18,755 nucleotides of DNA from Amoebophrya sp. AT5.2. Its lineage: Eukaryota; Sar; Dinophyceae; Syndiniales; Amoebophryaceae. How positions within the stretch are numbered: the stretch's first letter is position 1; every line of letters starts with the position of its first letter. Shown here piece by piece: positions 10,201-16,904 of the stretch. The DNA lies in the NCBI GenBank assembly GCA_005223375.1, contig RXOD01004734.1:1-18755 (forward strand), read 5' to 3'. A program made the translations under genes and the position numbers. A model generated the notes under the pieces. The model saw only the letters and a list, made by a program, of their open reading frames with translations. It did not search any database and was not told where the DNA came from.

Positions 10201-11422
10201 CCGGGTGCTCAACGCGCGCAGGGAGAGGGGCCGCGGCGCCGACTACTATGGAGAGAAGGACGATGACTTTCCGGGCCTGCCGGAATACCCGGCCTGGTGC
10301 GCTACCTATACCACGTGTGACGAAGAGGCAGGGCCAGATGGCGGAGACGCAGATCAAGGACAGCTGCCGGGGGGGGATCGTCCTGATGTCGATGAGGAGA
10401 TAGTAGAGACCACTGCTGATCCTCATCAAGACCACTGGCCCGATCGCGCGGCACAGAATGGCGATGATGATCTTGATTATGACGGACACTCTGGGACCGA
10501 TTCCATGTCGGAAGACATGTCGGACCTGACTTCGGCCGCGGGCGCCGACGAGCACCACGCGCACCTGTTTGAGGAGCTAGTGGAAAGTTGGCGCGAGCAG
10601 TTCCACTGGGGCCAGCGAAATGGGAATATGCGGACTGATCTAACGAGGACCTTAGCCCGCAGTCAAGAGCTGGAGCGACACCTGGCCGCCGGGTCGGCGC
10701 TGGGGGCCGTGCTGGTACAAGAAGCAGAGATGTTGACCGACCCGCCTCAAGGTATAATTGAAGGAGCGGAGGCGGACCACGGGCCTGTCGATTATAGACT
10801 CCACCCCCGCCCCACTTCCGATACAAATTACGCGGCCCATCTGCTGCTCGACGTCGAGGGCGATCTGCTAAATGGATCCGCGAAAAACGATTTGTCATCT
10901 ATTGGGATTTGTCTGAAAGCAGATCTGTCAGAGCTCGGGAGGCCGAGCGCGCGGAGCAGGCTGGACCTGGAACGTCGGTTGGAGGAAAGCGGCGTTGTTC
11001 TCTATCCGGAGATAGAGGTCGCGCTATTGGCGATCAGCCTCGCTTACGGATACGCAGCCGTTTTGGATGAAAGCGATGAGGACGATGAGGCGAGCGAAAG
11101 TAAGAGCACTGAACTGGGTGCAAAAGACGGAGAGCTGCAGAAACTGGAGGCTCAAAGTCAAAGTCATCCAACTTCCTCCACAACTAATACTAGTACTACT
11201 TTATTTTGGGAGATGCTGTTCGGTTTCACGGCGGAAGAGTTCGGTGAGGCGCAGCGGTGGCTGGTGGGGCAAATGAACCAAGGCTACCCGTCGGAATCTT
11301 CGTCGGGGTCGTTGCCTCTGGAAATACCAGAAAACGAATTCGCAGCATACGAGGCGCTGTTGCGCGACAACCTGTTTCCAAGGCTCGGGGTACTAGAGCT
11401 GATTGGTACCTACGGGTACTAG
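7228..11422 (+). CDS. Secreted VQLG-family protein, two exons, about 1298 aa
   Basis: Exon 1 is 7228-7426 and exon 2 is 7725-11422; joining them restores codon CGT across a phase-1 junction. The start at 7228 is chosen because MKKMIGIRLAA matches the other two leaders. A signal peptide (residues 1-25) ends GVGA|VQLG. Blocks shared with the protein at 16905 are: DAAVESAGKAVRKFLL (124-139), LNNRPLFAEIAN (168-179), PRIRD...LPVVFTNILAE (210-230), KVDYF, VVHTLWDGL (423-431), LRAFLKAVVALDFV (465-478), LIGALALADVQL (525-536), LWATNFRHRYFAAAL (562-576), KWWG (648-651) and RWQYLSFRDN (670-679). An acidic stretch (706-728) precedes C729, C732, C767 and C769, which could bind a metal. The rest is acidic with serine-rich linkers and no membrane segment. 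I recognise no known domain. The product is likely exported; its role is unknown. Confidence 0.8.
7291..7325 (+). other. Leader junction motif (GVGA|VQLG), copy 2
   Basis: The string gccgtccagctagga is identical to the one at 1829-1843, and the flanking bases are nearly so. It encodes GAVQLGTPGT at the predicted signal-peptide cleavage site. Confidence 0.75.
7427..7724 (+). other. Spliceosomal intron (298 nt)
   Basis: The frame from 7228 runs into a stop at 7492, while a long coding frame resumes in another phase. A GT at 7427 (AAC|GTACTT) and an acceptor at 7724 with a pyrimidine tract (tactctttttccacttttag) join the two in phase. A possible branch site (ctgtcaact) lies just before the tract. 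The segment is AT-rich with many stops, unlike both exons. The acceptor is strong; the donor is weaker and other GT sites nearby are possible. The paralogue at 16905 has no intron here. Confidence 0.7.
8533..8601 (+). repeat. Out-of-frame tandem duplication inside the coding region
   Basis: Bases 8533-8564 recur at 8567-8601 (CGAGCTTCGGTCGCGGTT ... CATACAAAACA), with the second copy three bases longer. The start-to-start distance is 34 bp, so the copies are read in different frames (ELRSRFSIQNK and then RASVAVVRHTKH), yet the frame stays open on both sides. Confidence 0.85.
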
Positions 11423-11936
11423 AAGGGGTAGCGGGCCCGATCAGGCCGATGCTCTTCCCCGTAGAAAAATAAGATCATAATGAGCTGCATGGTCGACGAG
11501 TAGTCAGATCTAGCACCGGTAAAAGAAAACTCAAGGAAGCGCGCCAACTTTTTTTCTGCTAGGGTTAAATTAATCCTCAGTTCGATCGCGAGAGGCGGGC
11601 ATTGCTCGCATTTGTACGCCACTTATCAATCTCTATGTCTATCGCTATCCCTAATCTAGTATAGGTTAACAGTGTAATACTAGGCGTGGTATATTGCGTT
11701 CGGCCCGTAAAGCTAACGCGCAACTACAATCCGACGCATCTTGTTTCCCCAGCGTCATGATAGATCTATGTGAGACTTACTTGCCAGATCTCTTGGACGT
11801 ACTTACTATATTTGTTTTTTCTTTCGCGCTTTAATTGTTCAGAAATTATACAGCCGCGCTTTGACTTTGTAGTGCAGGACATTCACATTTCTTTTTCTAT
11901 GTTGAGGCGATAACTAACTAAATGAGTCTAATGAAC

Positions 11937-12267
11937 ATCTTTCTTTTACTAGGAGGGAACGCACATTCTAACGAAGAAGCGTATCGTGTTTTAAGGGGCG
12001 TCGTCCTTCTTGTCATACTCGCAGTCGCACCAGGCGAGCTACTACCCGTGTAGAATTTAATCTTATGATGTGGATCTTCGACGCGAAGACTCACACCCAG
12101 GAAAAGTAGCGTCTAAAGGCTCTACAGCCGCCGCTTTGTAGTTGGCATTCCTGTAAACGCTACGCCAGATCTTTCTTTTACTGGGGTGGAGCGCACTTAC
12201 TTTCCAGAAGAGAAGCTAGCACATCGTTTAAAGGGGAGCGTCGTCCTTCATCTTGTCATAGATACTC
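11937..12267 (+). repeat. Pair of degenerate direct repeats
   Basis: Positions 11937-12020 and 12169-12267 share, in order, ATCTTTCTTTTACT, GGAACGCAC/GGAGCGCAC, a purine-rich stretch, TTTAAAGGGG-like sequence, CGTCGTCCTTC and CTTGTCATA...ACTC. A looser match (ACAGCCGC...GCTTTG...TAGT) precedes each copy at about 11859 and 12124. This looks like an old tandem duplication of roughly 240 bp. Confidence 0.6.
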
Positions 12268-12344
12268 AAATTTAATGGCAAGACCGGTTGTATCGCTCTT
12301 TTATTCGTCTCGCATACTTTTTAAAAGGAGGGGCCTGAGCTCTG

Positions 12345-12890
12345 GGTTTTCCTTCGCGTGTTTTAGAACTCACTGGCTCAAAACGAACTCAGTTCAAAAC
12401 GCCACTCAGCTTTCGCTTCTGAGTCTACTTTCTCTTAAGACACTTTTTAAGGAGCGGCCTGGGCTCTATCTTCTCCTTCGCGTGTGCGTAGACCGAAACA
12501 CTTCTATATCTACATGGGAATACGGTTCTCATTCTCCAGCCACTTGCCCAAGTCTGAGCCTGGGACTGAGGAGGCATTATCAGGAAGTTGCATCTTCGCA
12601 AAAAAAGCTGAGCAGTGGCACAAGGAGGTGGCGTCGTATGAAAAAGAAAAAAAAGGATCCAATATTAGCAATATCTCCATCCAGTTAAGTACTAGAGTCA
12701 AGGTGCAACATCATTGCACGTGCCGTAGTCGAAGTCGAACTCGAAGTAGATCACGAGCTCCTAGTAAGAACGAACCCCAAACGTGAACGAGCGCTCCGAG
12801 TCCGAGCATAGTGAAATCGCGTGAAAGTTTCGACGCGGAGGCTTTCTGCAAGTAGAAATGATACGGAATGAAAAAACCGTCAGCAGCAAG
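12345..12890 (+). repeat. 545-bp direct repeat, copy 1
   Basis: This segment matches 15775-16310 along its whole length with scattered substitutions and small indels. Landmarks are TTTTCCTTCGCGTGTTTTA at the start, GGCTCAAAACGAACTCAG, GGTGGCGTCGTATGAAAAAG, GGATCCAATATTAGCAAT, and CCGTCAGCAGCAAG at the end. The ends are sharp, and I see no inverted terminal repeats or transposase. The two copies flank the membrane-protein locus in direct orientation. Confidence 0.9.
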
Positions 12891-13269
12891 TGTAGCTCTT
12901 GCACTACCTTGTACCCGATGGCACTACATTATAATACCCCGTCGGTGCTGTTGTGATTCATGGTGTTGGTCTCCAATGGAAAAGGAAATGCCTGCAATTC
13001 CTTGAAGTTCATAAAATAGGTCCGGCGCAAGAGTAAGAGTTGATCTCTTGATCTGAGAGTGGATCTGAATCGTGTACGAAGGTCCGCGCGGTCCAATCCC
13101 GCTGCCGATGCAATTCTTTCCGATGAGATCTCCGTCCAGTTCCAGGCCATTCGCGGATAGAATTCGGCTGTTGCTGCGTAGGCCCACTCCGGCAAGAAAA
13201 AATAAAAAAGGCAAGAAAAAGAAAAACCCCACCCATCTATCCATCCATACACTCAGATATAAGTTTGAG

Positions 13270-15204
13270 ATGGCCGCGCCAAGAAGAAAACGGCGCAGGC
13301 GGGTTCTGTTGTGGGCTCATCTCTCGGGGGCCTTGATTTCTTGGCTGCGTGTCCAAGTGCCGGAACTGGGGTTGACGAAAGCGATCGCTGCTGGTGCTGC
13401 TCCTGGGGAGTCGGCGAAGCCAGAGAAGAAGGCGGAAGGCCGACTGCCTGATGAATCTGCAGGGGCGCGGCCAGGGAGGGAAGGAGACGCCTCGGGACGA
13501 GGCGGGAACGAGATTCCTCAGAAAATTGATGAGAAGTTTCTGCTTCCCTATCCTATGGAACTGGAGCCGGAGTTGGGGGGTTGGGTGAACCCCGTTTTCG
13601 AGGAGCACATCAGTCGTGACGCTTTTGCGACGGCCTTGGCCAGAAATCCCCTGGGGAACGGGTGCGACCCGTTGATTTTGCGCGGCTGGCGAAGGGGATG
13701 GAACTACGATGTGTCGCAGTCGCCAGCGGTGCGGCTCTTTTTCTCGCGGGTCAACGAGGACATGGCGGCGCGATGTCCTCCGGCGCACGAGAAAGCTAAA
13801 ACGCTGCGCCACCTTCGAACCTGGCTCACGTTCGGACTTTTCTATTACATCCTCCTTCGTGCGGACCTGTTTCTGCACGGGAAAGCGGTACTCACGCCGA
13901 AAGAGGTGGCTCGCTACGCGTTCGTCCAGCCGAAACAAGATGGGGACCACTTATCCGACAACCTCGGCGGGGATCTCCTCGAGGAGACGAAGCAAATCAT
14001 GGTGGAGAAGCTTGGATTGGCCGAAGCGGATGCAGAAGCCAAAATTGAAAACATTAAAAAGCACAATCGGCCCTTGATCTTGCGGGGGGGTCAGCGTCCA
14101 ATTGGGACACACTTTGAGGAATGGGATGACGACCCCGCGCGGGACGGAGACCTGGGAAAGCTGCGCGCAAATGATCCGGAGGTGGACCGCCAGCTGCGGC
14201 ATTACGAAGAGGCTGCGCAGAAGCTTTCGGGCCACCGCTTGCGCTTGCGGACGGCGGGAACTATTCTGAGCAGTGACGATTCTGATGGTGATGGTGAGGG
14301 TGGCAGCGCCAGCGGAGCTGCGCCATTCTTGAGTCGAGCACACCTATACTGGTTCTTCTTCTGGAATACGGAGGCGGAAATTGTGCACATGCTGGAACAG
14401 TGTGAAGCCATGGATAAAATGCTGCCGAGCGACCTCTTGCCGCCTGTGGAGGAAGCAGAAACTTGGACAAGGGCAACGCCGGCCAGCACGCCAACTACAA
14501 CTGCCCGGCGTCTACCGGCTCAGGTCTCCGACCATCCTGTAGACTGGCGCCCAAAAGCGCGCGCCACCGTTGAAATTCCGTATGCGGCGTACCCCGTCGT
14601 ACCGGCGGCCGCACGACAGCGGCACTGGCTTACGGCATGGAAGTCGCCACTGGTGACGGGCCGCGACGCGGAAACTAAGAAGCCGATCGTGCAATTTTTG
14701 CGATTTGTGAACACGCGGGCGTCAAAAAAGACGGAGCTTGTGAAGCTGTTGCTTCATAGCCTGCGAGCTGTTTTATCAAGGCAAGACTTCGAGAAAATCG
14801 TGAACCCGGAGGACAGGCCCTACCTAAAGTGGTTTCTCACCGTGAAGCACCCGAGGGGCGCGCCAGACGAGTACTTGCAGGAATTGCGGGATTTGGACGA
14901 TTGGCGAAAGGCCTTCGTGTGGGCGTGCGGTTCGGTTGCGGTGCTTCTGCTCTTGCTAGGGCTAGCAGGTGGGGTGTGGGTGGTGCGGCTTTCTCGGAAA
15001 AGTGAAGCGATCAGGCGGAAGATGTGGGCTCGGCGAAAAAGTCGGGAAGTGGTGGCGGCGTCGAGCGTTCTGATCGGTTACACAGATGGGGGTGGCGCAG
15101 GCTCTGGAGGTGCTCTACCACCATCGACGGCACCAGAGGCAGAAACAGCAATCTTTGGGCGGCGCTATTGGAACAGCAACAGTGGAGATGTTCTAGTGCC
15201 ATAG
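13270..15204 (+). CDS. Single-pass membrane protein, signal sequence plus C-terminal TM
   Basis: 644 residues from ATG 13270 (gagATGg, purine at -3). The same frame is open upstream, with ATGs at 13108 and 13123, but starting at 13270 places a basic n-region (RRKRRRR) directly before a hydrophobic stretch (residues 12-27), as a signal peptide or anchor should be. A charged Gly/Ala linker follows. The ectodomain contains two LILRG segments (DPLILRGWRR and NRPLILRGGQRP), a hydrophobic aromatic helix near 184-200 (GLFYYILL), an acidic serine loop (SSDDSDGDGEG) and a WFFFW cluster. Residues 548-573 form a clear transmembrane helix (VAVLLLLLGLAGGVWVV) followed by a strongly basic tail. This fits a type I surface or organelle membrane protein; no known domain is recognised. 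The tail ends in a repeat unit (PEAETAIFGRR) that continues in frame beyond the TAG stop, so this stop may be recent or leaky. Confidence 0.75.
   Translation: MAAPRRKRRRRVLLWAHLSGALISWLRVQVPELGLTKAIAAGAAPGESAKPEKKAEGRLPDESAGARPGREGDASGRGGNEIPQKIDEKFLLPYPMELEPELGGWVNPVFEEHISRDAFATALARNPLGNGCDPLILRGWRRGWNYDVSQSPAVRLFFSRVNEDMAARCPPAHEKAKTLRHLRTWLTFGLFYYILLRADLFLHGKAVLTPKEVARYAFVQPKQDGDHLSDNLGGDLLEETKQIMVEKLGLAEADAEAKIENIKKHNRPLILRGGQRPIGTHFEEWDDDPARDGDLGKLRANDPEVDRQLRHYEEAAQKLSGHRLRLRTAGTILSSDDSDGDGEGGSASGAAPFLSRAHLYWFFFWNTEAEIVHMLEQCEAMDKMLPSDLLPPVEEAETWTRATPASTPTTTARRLPAQVSDHPVDWRPKARATVEIPYAAYPVVPAAARQRHWLTAWKSPLVTGRDAETKKPIVQFLRFVNTRASKKTELVKLLLHSLRAVLSRQDFEKIVNPEDRPYLKWFLTVKHPRGAPDEYLQELRDLDDWRKAFVWACGSVAVLLLLLGLAGGVWVVRLSRKSEAIRRKMWARRKSREVVAASSVLIGYTDGGGAGSGGALPPSTAPEAETAIFGRRYWNSNSGDVLVP
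14848..15044 (+). repeat. TM-plus-tail segment, parent copy
   Basis: These 197 bp recur at 15538-15734 with an offset of exactly 690 bp. By hand I count about 8 substitutions in the 194 bp from 14851, half of them synonymous. The segment encodes HPRGAPDEYLQELRDLDDW, then the transmembrane helix and the basic RRKMWARRKSR tail. Confidence 0.9.
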
Positions 15205-15480
15205 CCATTGATGGCAGAACCAGAACCAGGAGAAGCATCAATCTTTGGGCGGCGCGCGCCGCCTAGCACTTCCGTAAGTTCAGCTACAGGCTCAGACTCA
15301 AACACACACACACAGAAGCAGGAGCATATACATCGTCTGCCTTCGTGGCTGGAGGTGGCTCAGCTTGGGCGCGCGCGCGCTTTCGTATCCCTACCGCGCC
15401 GCCAAACACTTCTGTAAGTTCTTTCAGATCGGGCGTCTCGCCTGATGGCGGAAGCGGAAACGTCGGTCTTCGGGCGGCGC
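15133..15480 (+). repeat. Degenerate in-frame C-terminal repeat units
   Basis: Three units end in a common FGRR: 15133-15165 (PEAETAIFGRR), 15211-15255 (MAEPEPGEASIFGRR) and 15445-15480 (MAEAETSVFGRR). All lie in the frame of the gene at 13270. In-frame stops TAG at 15202-15204 and TAA at 15415-15417 separate them, and TAG at 15526-15528 follows. Units 2 and 3 are both followed by AP and Ser-rich sequence. A short CA run (15301-15314) and a GC-dinucleotide run (15368-15380) lie between. Confidence 0.75.
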
Positions 15481-15528
15481 GCACCTAACCGCGCAAGTAG
15501 TTCGGGAAGTCCGTCTGTGAAATTTTAG

Positions 15529-15747
15529 GATTGGCGCCACCCCAGGGGCGCGCCAGACGAGTACTTGCAGGAGTTGCGGGATTTGGACGACTGGCGAAAG
15601 GGCTTCGCGTGGGCGTGCGGTTCGGTTGCGGTGCTTCTGCTCTTGCTAGGGCTAGCAGGTGGTTTGTGGGTGGTGCGGCTTTTTCGGAAAAGTGAAGCGA
15701 TCAGGCGGAAGATGTGGGCTCGGCGAAAAAGTCGAGGGCGACTTTGA
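15529..15747 (+). pseudogene. Duplicated TM/tail segment: gene fragment or alternative last exon
   Basis: About 73 codons ending in TGA, in the same frame as the gene at 13270. From 15538 it duplicates 14848-15044 at about 96% identity and encodes a complete transmembrane helix (VAVLLLLLGLAGGLWVV) and basic tail, then diverges after ARRKSRG. It has no ATG of its own and no signal sequence, so it cannot stand alone. The bases just before it (gaaattttag) resemble a splice acceptor in phase 0. A phase-0 GT at 14842 (ACC|GTGAAG) in the parent gene could join to it, replacing the whole end of the protein while keeping a TM anchor. The simpler reading is a fragment left from tandem duplication. Confidence 0.55.
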
Positions 15748-15774
15748 CCTGCTGCCCGTGACGGAAGCAGGTGT

Positions 15775-16310
15775 TGGCTTTCCTTCGCGTGTTTTATTAA
15801 CTGGCTCAAAACGAACTCAGTTCAAAACGCCACTCAGCTTTCGCTTCTGAGTCTACTACTACTTTCTCTTAAGACACTTTTTAAGGAGCGGCCTGGGCTC
15901 TATCTTCTCCGTCGCGTGTGCGTAGACCGAAACACTACATGGGATGAATACGGTTCTCATTCTCCAGCCACTTGCCCAAGTCTGGGTCTGGGACTGAGAA
16001 GGCAACATTATCAGGAAGGTGCTTCTTAGGTTGAGCAGTGGCGCAAGGAGGTGGCGTCGTATGAAAAAGAAAAAAAAGGAAAAGGATCCAATATTAGCAA
16101 TATAATCATCGCCATCCAGTTAAGTACTATAGAGCCAAAGTGCCGTAGTTGAAGTCGAACTGAAAGTAGATCACGAGCTCCTAGTAAGAACGAACCCCAA
16201 ACGTGAACGAGCGCTCCGAGTCCGAGCATAGTGAAATCGCGTGAAAGTTTCGACGAGGAGGCTTTCTGCAAGTAGAAATGATACGGAATGAAAAAACCGT
16301 CAGCAGCAAG
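15775..16310 (+). repeat. 545-bp direct repeat, copy 2
   Basis: Second copy of 12345-12890. The offset drifts from 3431 bp near the start to 3420 bp at the end because of small indels; the largest is a deletion in this copy near the CATCATTGCAC segment of copy 1. The left edge lies about 40 bp after homology to the membrane-protein tail ends, which suggests that tail plus repeat were duplicated as a unit. Confidence 0.9.
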
Positions 16311-16509
16311 AGCAGGGGGAGTCAAAGTTCTTCGCCCACTGCCCAACGCTGACTCGGTCTGGCTCTGGGCCGTGATTTGATTCTGTTTCTGCTTCAAGCA
16401 TCTCATGAGATCTATCGGATATGAGGTCCTGTTTTTTTTTTGGCCGCGAGGGGTATTCATGCACCATCAAAGTGCAGGAAGGCAGAGACCTTGCCCCCCT
16501 CATCGCCAT

Positions 16510-16712
16510 GCTGATCTTGCCGTGATTGAAGAGTCACTGCATGCGCCATGCTCGAGATCAAACTGAAGCTTGATCTTCGCATGATCATGGAGATGGTGTC
16601 CTTGGCCTAACTTCTGAGTCCCGCATTATCTTCAACGAACAACATCGAATGGTGGAGAGGTTATTCTCCATTTCCATTTCCAAGTCCAACCATTTCCGCC
16701 ACAGTTTTTATC
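16510..16712 (+). repeat. Upstream repeat block, copy C
   Basis: Aligned landmarks with copies A and B are: GATTGAAGAGTCA, CTCGAGATCAAAC, CATGATCATGGAG, CGAACAACATCGAAT, CTCCATTTCCATTTCCAA, CATTTCCGCCA and a T run. Its end lies about 195 bp before the ATG at 16905, close to the 190 bp of copy A. Another shared element, ACACTCAAG, lies at 16852-16860 here and at about 1622-1630 before the other gene. Confidence 0.6.
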
Positions 16713-16904
16713 TGGCGGCTCTGATTATTCTTTTGGTGATGCCATTCGTTTATATTTTGATTTTTGTCGCTCAACACAAACACACTGAAGTACGCAAACA
16801 CGAAATTAACACAAGAAAGCCTTAAAATCAGCACTCAAACAAGGAAGAACAACACTCAAGCACGGAAAAATGCTTTTTTCTGTTTACTCATAGCGGAAGC
16901 AAAT

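Larger units (their letters stand above)
11423..13269. other. Repeat-rich spacer before the membrane-protein gene
   Basis: About 1.85 kb of AT-richer sequence with stops in all frames. It holds a pair of degenerate repeats (11937-12020 and 12169-12267), a second short pair (12315-12366 and 12441-12491), and copy 1 of the 545-bp repeat (12345-12890). Small open frames at 12275-12688 and 12484-12786 are not preserved in the second repeat copy, so I do not call them genes. An upstream extension of the next gene, in frame with ATGs at 13108 and 13123, is possible. Confidence 0.55.
15748..16904. other. Spacer with 545-bp repeat copy 2 and upstream block C
   Basis: About 1.15 kb. It contains the second 545-bp repeat (15775-16310), a stretch without visible structure apart from a T run near 16431-16441 (16311-16509), upstream block C (16510-16712) and an A-rich, CA-rich leader (16770-16904). 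Minus-strand frames over the repeat (16026-16460) are partly shared with copy 1 but run through the repeat boundary and have no other support. Confidence 0.6.

Noticed and set aside
12484..12786. 100-codon frame ending in an Arg/Ser-rich stretch resembling an RS domain
   Set aside because: The second copy of the same repeat (15775-16310) has indels that break this frame, so it is not under coding constraint.
13072..13269. Upstream extension of the membrane-protein gene (ATG 13108 or 13123)
   Set aside because: The extension is poly-Lys and Pro-rich and would place the hydrophobic signal far from the N-terminus. It remains possible if the hydrophobic segment is an internal anchor.
13237..13950. 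237-codon open frame on the minus strand
   Set aside because: It is a shadow of the membrane-protein gene, with Arg/Pro/Ser-rich composition typical of antisense frames in GC-rich genes.
15202..15528. Reassigned stop codons (TAA/TAG read as glutamine), as reported in some ciliates and a syndinian
   Set aside because: The large well-supported frames at 7228 and 16905 contain no internal TAA or TAG over about 1900 codons and use CAA/CAG freely. Reading through the terminal TAG at 11420 leads into AT-rich, non-coding-like sequence. Local decay, read-through or splicing explains the stops better.
12510..16460. Minus-strand peptide shared by both 545-bp repeat copies (LLILDPF...FSFSYDATSL)
   Set aside because: Several indels between copies are 6 bp and keep the frame, which is curious, but they fall in simple A-rich and ATC-rich runs, and the frames end differently. 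Non-coding repeat is the simpler reading.
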